A DNA stretch of 64,000 bases. Source: Ariolimax columbianus. Its lineage: Eukaryota; Mollusca; Gastropoda; Stylommatophora; Arionidae. Positions within the stretch are counted from its first letter, which is position 1; every line of letters begins with the position of its first letter. Both the position numbers and the translations under genes were made by a program. Below the pieces are notes generated by a model that saw nothing but the letters and a program-made list of their open reading frames with translations, made no database searches and was not told where the DNA came from. The stretch lies in NCBI GenBank assembly GCA_036924085.1, contig JAVGWX010000013.1:61998157-62062156 (forward strand), in the 5' to 3' direction. Positions 55,001-62,560 of the stretch are shown here, in pieces.

Positions 55001-58000
55001 CTGGTTCGCTGGCCCTAACGCTAGCAGTCAGCTATGGGTCGCTGATTGTAGCAGTCCATGCATCTTGATCCCTCTATTGAAAAGCCTTTTCTAAACGTAT
55101 CAGAAGTCGCAGGTCACTTTGCATCTATAAAACGGGGTCGCCCACTTGAAAACGGCTGGGAACATGTGACCTAGACAGATTACTTACTCACTATCTAATA
55201 ATAATCACTTTCCTGCACCACAATTTGTTCAAACATAGATTCAACATTGCATTTGGCTTACCATAAATGGGTTTTTAGGAAAGCTTGATCCAAGGCAATT
55301 GTAGTGCGGTTGTCTAGCAATGGTTCCTAGAAGATGGAGTTGCAAACCTCATGCACAACCCTCTTTAGTCACATCTTACGGCATGCTTTATTTCTAGGTG
55401 GGGTGACTAGTTCCCTTCCTTCCTTAACTGTAAGTCAGGCACCCATTTACAACTGGGTAGGCTGGGATATTTTGATGTCAAGGATTGAACCTGATACCCC
55501 CACAGCAAAAAGCATCTGTTTTAACCACTCTATCACTCTTCTAAACTGAAGTCTAGCTAACAATAAATCTAATCCTACCTTTCTCATTTTGCGAAATTCG
55601 TACCGGAGGCTTGTAAATTGTTTCAAGAAGAATGACCCACCAGCCACAAAAATCTGCACATAATAAAGTCACATTAATTTAGTAACGAAATACTCAGAAT
55701 GTTTACTTGGCTTGGCTTCGTTCTGAATCTCCCGCTACCAAACCCTGAAAGGGCTTACGTAGCAGAATGTAGTCCTGAGAACGGAATGTGTTGTCATAGT
55801 TTACAGCTTGACTGCGATATTTGCACCTTTCGGTCCAACACATCTGACTTCAGCAAACATTTTTTGAGTACCAGGTTAGCATTCTCTCTTTGATCCCTTC
55901 TCCTTAGCCAGTCTGCCCTGCTGCAGCCTGTTATCCAGGATCACCGCGTGGAGGTGTAGAAGGGTCTTGGCAGCTGTGATTCGCTGGCCCTGAATCTAGC
56001 AGTCAGCTATGGGTCGCTGACCATTGCAGCTCATGCACTGCTCAGCATCTTGATCCCACAATGTTTATTTTATTCGCTTCAAAATATTTCGAGCCTCTGG
56101 ACATATTTATTTTTCTAAATGTTGTTGTTGTTTAATGACCCCAATGAGTATGTTTACTCTGTGCATCCTGAAAAGGGTGCAAGGTGGCGGGCTGTAGTAG
56201 CTATCCTCCCATCCTGAGCATGCTGATGAAGGTGAATCATGGTCCTCGAGGTGGTTGTGCTATGCTTGGTATGTTTTGCCTGATTCTGACTAACATTGTC
56301 AGATCAGTATGTTTTGCCTGATCCTGACTAACATTGTCAGATCAGTATGTTTTGCCTGATCCTGACTAACATTGTCAGATCAGTATGTTTTGCCTGATCC
56401 TGACTAACATTGTCAGATCAGTATGTTTTGCCTGATTCTGACTAACATTGTCAGATCAGTATGTTTTGCCTGATCCTGACTAACATTTTCCGATCAGTAT
56501 GTTTTGCCTGACCTTGACTAACATTGTTCGATCAGTATATTTTGCCTGACAGTGACTAACATTGTTCGATCAGTATGTTTTGTCTGAACCTGACTAACAT
56601 TGTGTGATTGTCCGATCAGCATGATATGCCTGACCAGACATTAGTCTCCTCTCCCCATCTCATAATGAGATAATCTAACAAAATACGACAAATTCTGATT
56701 ATAAATTCAGTTATATGCAGAGACTGATGCAGTGGGAAAGCAAACCTTGAAACAATTAATATGTGAAACTGTCCAGGATTCTGATGTTGCCATATATACC
56801 AATGGATCTGTGCTACACGTAATAAGGCCACTGCTAGAGTGAAAGGAAAGGTCGTTGCTGAGAGGCGTCAAGCATACTTAACAGCGTGACTTTGGCTCTG
56901 ACGTGGCTGTCTGGGACCTTGTTAATGAAGGCTGCAATCATCTCAGACTCTCAATCCTTGCTTTAGAAAGTGCAGAAGAGCTAACTGGGGCATGAGTGGA
57001 TAGTGGACATAGAGGCCTCAAGCCTCTGGAAATCTAAGGATCTAATGTCCTGATGCGTGAGATTTGCGGGAATGACAGATCTGACATTCTGGCCTCAAAG
57101 GCACCTGCAGTGGAGTCATTTACAGTGGATCAGGTCAGGTCTCCAGTAACTAGTGAGGTCATTGGGGCATACATAAAGACATCCTCACAGCCCCACACCA
57201 CCCTTCTCTGTCAGCTACCACTGCCTGTGCCTCTTTTGGCCAGAGATTGGTCCATTCTTTTATGTTGTCCTTCCATCTCTTTTCGGGATGGCCTCTTCGT
57301 CGTCTGCCTTGCACCTTTCTGTGCAGGATCGTATTTGCAAGACCATTTGATCTCAATATGTGATATTTTGACAGTTGCCTAGAAGTCTGCTGTTGTAATT
57401 CTATCTCGTATTTCCTCATTTAACATTTGTAACTTGATCATTGTGCGTAACTTTTAAGTCTTCAGAAACATCTCATCTCCAAAGCCTGTATCCTTCGCTG
57501 AAGGTCAGCTGTAACTGTCCATGTCTCACAAGCATAGAAGAATATTGACAGGACCAATGTACGCATTAATCTGATTTTCGTGCATAGTGCTAACCGTTTA
57601 TCTTGCCAGATTTTGTTAAGCTATTTGTCTGTGCTATTCTGGCCAACACCTCACATTTTGATCCTTCATCACTGACAATCAAATCGAGATATTTAAGATA
57701 GCCAACCACTTGAAGTTCCTGGCCATTAGCTTTTATCCTTCTTCTTCTTCTTCGCCGTACGCTGTCAGATGTCAACTTTAATTTTTTTGAAAAATGCGGC
57801 AGTCATCCTGAGGCTGTCGACACTGCCATAGAGCTTGTCTAGTGTTGCAGCTGGTGATGGCCACATCTGCTTCCTCTGATCCTCGTATGTCGGCAGTTTT
57901 GCAGCAGATGTTCAGCGATCATTTTCCCGGTACCACACGAGCATTCGTCAGTGCCACCTATCTTCAATTTGTTGAATAGGTGGTACCTGAGTCTATTGTG

Positions 58001-60582
58001 GCCAGTGCGAAGTCTGAAGACCACGACCTGCTCTCTTCTGTTCAACTGGTAATAGGCATCGTTTTTTGTGTAGCCAGTATGTTCTGTTTCCCATTTGGTC
58101 ATGTATCTAGCTCTAATAAGCCTTTTTGACTTTCGTATGTCCCACTAGTATCTGGTTGTGGTAGTCTTGCACCTTCTTTTGCCAGTCTGTCTGCCTCCTC
58201 GTTGCATTGGATGTTACAGTGAGATGGAACCCACTGTACCACTACTCTTTTTGGTGCGGACTGTTGGCATAGTTGACAGAGTTCTGCTCTTAAATCATTG
58301 AGTTCATTATTTTTCTGGCTTTTTAGTGCTGTGACTACAGCCAGGGCATCTGTAAGCAGGACTATATGGCTTTCATTCCTTTTACCTGTCACCATTTCTT
58401 CTACTGCCGCCCTCAGTGCCTCTACCTCCGCTCTGAAATTGCTTGTGTATTTTCCAGTTGCCAATGAGTGTTATTTTTCTGCCATTTGGTAGGCTCAGGA
58501 AAGTTTTTATCCTACTGTTGAAGCCATTGGCGTTGTTAGTCATTAATTTTATCTTTCCAGCGTTTATCTCCATACCATAGTCAAGAGCAGTTTCATTGAG
58601 CCTTCTGACCCATTCTTGGAGTTATGCTTCTAAACTCACCAACCTGTCGATGTCATCTGCAAAACGAAGGTTGGTAACCGTTCAGCCCCCTATCTTGACA
58701 GTACCAACCTCCAAGGGCCTCACTCATAATTCCCTCAAGGAATATATTTAAAAGAGTTGGAGAGAGTGTACAACACTGTCTCACACTAACTGATGTGTGA
58801 AATCAGTCGCCACGCCTCTAATTCACAAGAACTGCGCTGGACGCCTTGTCATACAGGTGTTCAAGGACCGTTATAATATTTCCGTTGATTTTATACATCA
58901 TCGTTGTTGCCCATAGCGCTTTATGCCATACCCTATCAAACGTCTTCTTAAAATCAACAAACACATGATACAGTTTTTGCTGCTGTCCTAGATATTTCTC
59001 GCTTAGCAGCTTTAAATTGAATATCTGTTCTGTAGTGCTTCTTCCCTGTCTGAACACTAAAGGGATAGGTGTAAAATGTTGAAGTTCATCAACGACCGCC
59101 TTGTGGGCGAAGACACTGCAGTTGATGATTCAGTGATGCACAGATTGCAGGATTTTAAAATAATATGCAGATCCAACAGAGAGGGCGCCTGAGAGAATGG
59201 AGCAGGAGTGTGTACAATCAGCAAGCTACATGAACCACCAGTATTATACACTCTTCGCCATTTTCTGAGAGGAACTGAGCACCTATGGCTCTGCCTGGAC
59301 TGCAATGACATAGATTCTGAACAGAATAGAACAGTATTTCAGCTAGTCTATAGACTACTCTATAGTTGTTGTTATTGAATGCCCACAATGAGTAGGATTA
59401 CTCTTGTGCACCTTAAAAAGGACGATCAGTGGTGGGTTGTCGTAGCTTTCCTCATATCCGAAGCGTGCTGATGAAGGTAGACCGGGGTGGTCCAGTCGGT
59501 TGTGCTATGCTTGGCTTCATCTGCATGTTGCTCACTACTATGGGGATCATGTTGATCCCCCACCTCATTAGTCAGACTGTCGTGAAATCAGCCAGTTTCC
59601 AGGAAGGGCTGCATGGAGGTGAGGGTCTTGGCCAGTATATTTTACTTGACCTTGACTAACATGTCTGATCAGTATGTTGTGCCTAACCAGAGCAGAGGTT
59701 AGTCTTCCTTCCCACTCTATTATAGCATTATTATTATACTGCCTATAAGGTTCAACAGAGTAGTAAAAATACAGCGGATCTCTGCAAGACTCATAAACTA
59801 CTCTTAAAGTATCAAGTATGTTAGTTGTTAGTGTGTTATACTTTTTAGCCTTGTTTTTCATAAGCTTTGTATTGTTAGCTCTCTAGTTAGTCTCTACTGT
59901 TCCTTCCACCAGGGTGAACAATATAACGTTATCATAATATAAGTTTTATAATAATATGTCCTTTATTTACCAAAATAACTGAAAATATATTAAAATGAAT
60001 TTAATAGTCTAATTAATATTTTACACTACAGGCCTAAATTATCCGATAATTCTTCATTTGGTTTCCTTTCTGACTTTCTTCCTGAAGACTTGAAAGTTGA
60101 AGGGATTCAAATTCAATTAGTGAATTACTCTACTAAATTACTTTAAATTAGCAACAACGGACGAAAACTTGTGGCTGTTAGGTCAAGGGTGTTGTTTCAT
60201 TAATCACTGTTACTGTTAAGAATATCATTTGTAACTAACATACCAACGTTACAATCATTACTTGTAAGTTGTTACTTGTTAGTTACTAATCAGACATGTT
60301 TGTCATTCATTATTCATTGTAATGAAATGTAATGATACAGTAGTAATGTAATGAATAATGATTCAATTCATTGAATGTGATTGTCTTGTGATTCAGAAAT
60401 GTTCGGCCCGCGGCCCGAGCAAGTAGGCAGGCTAGCTTCCTAATTATTTGTGTACAGACGTGCTGCAAGTTACTAGTTTATATGAAATATTAAGAACTTT
60501 TACTTACTATAAAAGGAAGTCCCACTCTGACGAACTTTCGTCGCGTGATATTCTCCCATGTTTTCATGAAGGACTGCGCCAT
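48885..60582 (-). CDS. COX16: COX16 homologue, complete CDS: join of 60582-60508, 55653-55579, 50918-50844, 49010-48885
   Basis: Cytochrome c oxidase assembly factor of the mitochondrial inner membrane; in known eukaryotes COX16 acts in maturation and insertion of COX1/COX2 into complex IV. The joined frame gives 116 residues (human about 106). Seen: a short basic N-terminus (residues 12-19 include RRKFVR), a single hydrophobic segment at about 20-35 spelling VGLPFIIFVAGGSFF, then KQFTSLRYEFRK, and the family hallmark WENVRGPRPWED at 85-96. Human and fly proteins have GVP..VGGSFGL and RGPRPWE in the same order. All four junctions have GT donors and AG acceptors in phase 0; exons 1-3 are 75 nt each. 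ATG at 60582-60580 has A at -3 and G at +4. Introns are 4,854, 4,660 and 1,833 bp and are packed with repeats; no internal stop or lost motif is seen. UTR limits and polyadenylation site are not resolved. Confidence 0.9.
49670..50505 (+). repeat. Minisatellite, 21-22-bp unit, ~38 copies
   Basis: Unit TTCCTGTTACTTAATCATAA plus AA, with GTTACC, CACG and GATCATAA variants. Lies in COX16 intron 3. Confidence 0.92.
50505..50695 (-). mobile_element. LINE-A 3' end
   Basis: Perfect hairpin AGACTCTGCAGAGTCT, TTAAGTTAAG end at 50495-50505 in reverse, and the degraded VVSAWNALP coding end. Confidence 0.75.
50844..50918 (-). CDS. COX16: COX16 coding exon 3
   Basis: Encodes residues 51-75, LSKEEAEALGLK through EQKMLK. 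Insect COX16 has a similar stretch (about TPEEAKRLG) at this position. Acceptor AAATCTTACAG, donor GTAATT. Phase 0 on both sides, 75 nt. Confidence 0.85.
51020..51235 (-). mobile_element. SINE-C
   Basis: CAGACTATTCTGGTGCCCAA and GGGTTAACCCCAGGAGCC match the SINE-C body. Confidence 0.68.
51380..54620 (+). mobile_element. LINE-B, near full-length: endonuclease, RT, C2H2 finger
   Basis: Broken ~3.2-kb ORF2. AP-type endonuclease: RLATSNVRTM (51395), LQATRLPEDG where the family usually has catalytic Glu (LQETRLP) but Ala is seen, LGDLNARM, NENGQSLLEF, SADCDTDHMLV. RT: GKDGIPIELIRSG, FKDSSIVTLYKNKGDR, FVDLTMAFD (motif A), KQRCVLAPTLF (motif B, Gly to Arg), LLFADDA (motif C), HFTYLGSSIN. C-terminus: RCLRRILGVGWQDKI, PKYLLYGELQLG, finger CTCCGRHFSARIGLTSHIHY RH, TAG at about 54569. 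A 73-bp triplication (51667-51885) and several frameshifts (near 52520, 53150, 53455, 53950) inactivate it. Antisense in COX16 intron 2. Confidence 0.9.
51667..51885 (+). repeat. 73-bp direct triplication within the LINE-B endonuclease
   Basis: TTGGAGGATATGAAAGAATG starts at 51667, 51740 and 51813; the units are nearly identical. The extra 146 nt break the reading frame. Confidence 0.96.
54730..55085 (-). mobile_element. SINE-B copy
   Basis: TTTCTTCTTCTTCATTCTCA tail side to CATGCATCTTGATCCC head, following closely after the LINE-B 3' end. Confidence 0.72.
55255..55550 (-). mobile_element. SINE-D (tRNA-like)
   Basis: In reverse: AGAGTGGTTAAAACAGATGC (A box) and ATCAGGTTCAATCCTTGAC (B box), then body AGTTGTAAATGGGTGCCTG. 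Confidence 0.65.
55579..55653 (-). CDS. COX16: COX16 coding exon 2
   Basis: Encodes residues 26-50, beginning IFVAGGSFFLKQF and ending RKMRK: the rest of the membrane helix and the conserved RYEF stretch. Acceptor TTATGTGCAG, donor GTAGGA. Phase 0 on both sides. Confidence 0.9.
55706..56059 (-). mobile_element. SINE-B, full-length, 8-bp target-site duplication
   Basis: A 354-bp insert flanked by AATGTTTA at 55698-55705 and 56060-56067. Lies only 45 bp upstream of the COX16 exon 2 acceptor. Confidence 0.82.
56115..56275 (+). repeat. Dispersed repeat F
   Basis: GAGTATGTTTACTCTGTGCA and GCTGATGAAGGTGAATCATG; relatives at 16795-16990 (reverse) and 59375-59530. Confidence 0.62.
56275..56620 (+). 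repeat. Minisatellite, ~37-bp unit, ~9 copies
   Basis: Unit: CCTGATCCTGACTAACATTG, TCAGATCAGTATGTTTTG. A single unit-like stretch follows repeat F also at 59640-59680. Confidence 0.92.
56720..57150 (+). mobile_element. Degenerate RNase H fragment
   Basis: VAIYTNGSV (usual YTDGS with Asp to Asn), SILALESAEE and GNDRSDILASKAPAVESFT (usual GNE.AD.LA..A) in order, with stops between. Possibly the end of an LTR or LINE pol. Confidence 0.45.
57155..57739 (-). mobile_element. LINE-R (RTE-like), C-terminal half
   Basis: The reverse frame reads IKANGQELQVVGYLKYLDLI, VSDEGSKCEVLARIAQT, YACETWTVTADLQ, NGLANTILHRKVQGRRRRGH, RWKDNIKEWT. Continuous with 58505-59060 across the LINE-H insertion. Confidence 0.8.
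57740..58504 (-). mobile_element. LINE-H (5'-truncated) inserted into LINE-R
   Basis: RNase H: YTSNFRAEVEALRAAVEEMV, IVLLTDALAVVTALK, VVQWVPSHCNIQCNEEADRL, then TKWETEHTGYTKNDAYYQLN, CSCGTGKMIAEHLLQNC, ending in a (GAA)n tail (57739-57753). Flanked by a perfect 9-bp duplication TTTTATCCT (57731-57739 and 58505-58513). Largely intact frame, so probably recent. Confidence 0.92.
58505..59060 (-). mobile_element. LINE-R (RTE-like), RT core
   Basis: The reverse frame reads RQGRSTTEQIFNLKLLSEKY, LYHVFVDFKKTFDRVWHKAL, then degraded VRQ.CTLSPTLFNIFLEGIM and RFADDIDRL, MEINAGKIKLMTNNANGFN, which joins to IKANGQE beyond the LINE-H insert. Confidence 0.82.
59090..59330 (+). repeat. Dispersed repeat I
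   Basis: Second copy of 45375-45645 (CTGAGCACCTATG..TCTG near 59275). Begins at the 5' edge of LINE-R. Confidence 0.45.
59370..59710 (+). repeat. Dispersed repeat F with one minisatellite-like unit
   Basis: TGCCCACAATGAGTAGGATT, GTGCTGATGAAGGTAGACC, GTGCTATGCTTGGC, then CTTGACTAACATGTCTGATC. Confidence 0.58.
59715..60505. other. No further exon recognised (COX16 intron 1)
   Basis: AT-rich. A TAATGA-rich run at 60310-60370 is low complexity. Confidence 0.4.
60508..60582 (-). CDS. COX16: COX16 coding exon 1
   Basis: Encodes residues 1-25, MAQSFMKTW through VGLPFI: the matrix-side basic N-terminus and start of the membrane segment. The donor is a consensus GTAAGT directly after the ATA codon. 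The ATG lies in a good initiation context and is the only plausible start. Confidence 0.88.
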
Positions 60583-60960
60583 GTTGATTTCAGTCTAAAC
60601 CCCAAAATATAAAGTAAAATGTCCTAACGTCAAATCGTCAAAGGAAAGTTCAGTTCAAGTGCTGTATCCACATCGAAGATGGACTGCAGTGGATTTCCAA
60701 AGTCCTCTGTCTATTTATTTAATTGTACAATCTGCCAGGGTTTTCTTTCCTTTATTTGATGGTATCCGTCCACTTATAGTGTTGTCCATCTCTAGCATGT
60801 TGGCCATATTCACACTTTTCCTTCCAGTATTGTTTTCTTTTGATGTGACCAAAGTTTCTTAACTGTTTGACCTTGATTTTGCTCATCAACTCTCGTTGCA
60901 CATCAATTTTATCTTATTTGTGTTCTCTTCTTTTCACAAGATGCGACATATTCTTCTGTA
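60583..60960 (-). other. COX16 upstream flank
   Basis: Expected to hold the 5' UTR and promoter of COX16 on the minus strand. I see no TATA box at a convincing distance and cannot place the transcription start. Confidence 0.3.
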
Positions 60961-60969
60961 TATATCCGC

Positions 60970-61198
60970 ATTTCAATGCTGAGCTTGCATGAGCTGCAGT
61001 GGGTCAGCGACCCAAAAATGAAAGGCTAAACCGGTACTCAAAAAATGTCTGCTGAAGTCGGAAGGGTCAGACCAAAAATTTCAAATATTGCAGTCAAGCT
61101 GTAAACAATGATATAACACACGCCGTTCTCATGAATACATTCTGCTACTTAAGCCCTTTTCAGGGCTTGGTAGGAGATTGAGAACGAAGTCAAGTCAG
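60970..61198 (+). mobile_element. SINE-B, internally deleted
   Basis: Head CATGAGCTGCAGTGGGTCAG jumps to AAACCGGTACTCAAAAAATG, missing ~100 bp, then tail to GGAGATTGAGAACGAAG. Confidence 0.68.
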
Positions 61199-61284
61199 TT
61201 GCATCAATTCACATCTCAAATTGTGCATTGCTCACGTTTCTATGACATACAGTAGTACCATGTATACATACCACTTAACTTTAT

Positions 61285-62560
61285 CTTTTTCTGGTTTAGA
61301 AGACTCTACAGAGTCTGTATACAACCAGTTTCATTTGCATTACCTTGCTCTAAAAGCTATGCGTGTCCTTCTTCTTCTGCTTCTTCGTGCGTTCTCAATC
61401 TCCCACTACCAAACCGTGAAAGGGCTTAAGTAGCAGAATGTAGTCCAGAGAACAGAATGCGTTGTGTCGTAGTTTACAGCTTGGCTGTGATATTTGCACC
61501 TTTCGGTCCAACACATCCGACTTCAGCAAGCATTTTTTTAGCACCGGGTTAGCATTCCCTCTTTGATCCCTTCTCCTTAGGCTGTCTGCCCTGCTGCAGC
61601 TTGTTATCTAGGATCACCGCGTGGAGGTATAGAAGGATCTTGACAGCTATAGTTCGCTGGCCCTGACGCTAGCAGTCAGCTATGGGTCGCTAACCACTGC
61701 AGCTCATGTGCTGCTCAGCATCTTGATACCATGCGCATACAATCTCTTATTAAATGCATTAATTGTCCCTGCCACTACTTTTTGTGGCAATGCATTCCAT
61801 GCATTCACCACTTTCTGACTAAAATAATATTTCCTAATATCTAATCTGGACCTTTCTTTAGTTAATTTATAGCTATGCCCTCTTGTTCTTGTAGGTGGTA
61901 GTATTTTGAAAAAACTTGTTATAGTCTAAATTTTCTGTTTTATTATCTTATAAACCTGTATTAGGTCACCTCGAATTCTTTATTCTAGACACTGTAGGTC
62001 GTTTTTTTTTTAGTCTTTCCTCATAACTGGAATTCCACTATCTGCTTTGTTGCTCTTTTTTTGTATATTTTCTAGCATGTTTATATCCTCTCTATGATAA
62101 GAACTCCACACCTGTACACACTACTCCAATCTAAGTCTAACTAATGCTTTATACAGTTTGACTATCACTTCCTTGCTTCTATGTTTAATATTTCTTTTAA
62201 TCATACCTAACATTGCATTGCCTTTTTTTCACTGCTACCTAGACTTGCTCACTCACCTTACCTGTATGATCTATTATGACCTCTAGGTCCCTTTTCTTTT
62301 ATATCTTTCTAATATTGTTCTCGCCCATTCTTTAATTATGTTCCATATTGGATCTACCCATGAGGATGATTGTAAATTTATTTACATTAAACTCCATTTG
62401 CCAGCTTATAGACCATTCTCAAATTTTATCAAAATCCGACCTCAATATATCCACTTCTGCTTTAGATGAGACACTACTGCATAGTTTTGTGTCATCAGCA
62501 AATTTTGCAATCATGGATCCCATGTGTGGCAGCATAAGGCATTTCCACAGTAGTTAGCTA
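61285..62560 (-). mobile_element. LINE-A, RT C-terminal part and 3' end, interrupted by SINE-B
   Basis: The reverse frame reads DDTKLCSSVSSKAEVDILRS, DFDKIWEWSISWQMEFNVNK and a degraded tail with IRKI.KKRDLEV; then 3' UTR with hairpin AGACTCTACAGAGTCT. The ADD-like SDDTKL motif C and WQMEFN are typical of CR1/Jockey-group RT. Split at 61364-61730. Confidence 0.75.
61364..61730 (-). mobile_element. SINE-B inserted into LINE-A
   Basis: Full-length copy with CTTCTTCTGCTTCTTC tail side. ATGCG occurs at 61359-61363 and 61731-61735 (8 of 8 if two transitions are allowed); the uninterrupted site CTATGCGCATCC is seen at 50587-50598. Confidence 0.85.

Larger units (their letters stand above)
50919..55578 (-). 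other. COX16 intron 2 (4,660 bp)
   Basis: Phase-0 GT-AG intron. Contains SINE-C, the best LINE-B copy in antisense to the gene, SINE-B and SINE-D. Confidence 0.8.
55654..60507 (-). other. COX16 intron 1 (4,854 bp)
   Basis: Phase-0 GT-AG intron. Contains SINE-B, a ~37-bp minisatellite, a degenerate RNase H fragment, a LINE-R interrupted by LINE-H, and repeat families I and F. Confidence 0.8.
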
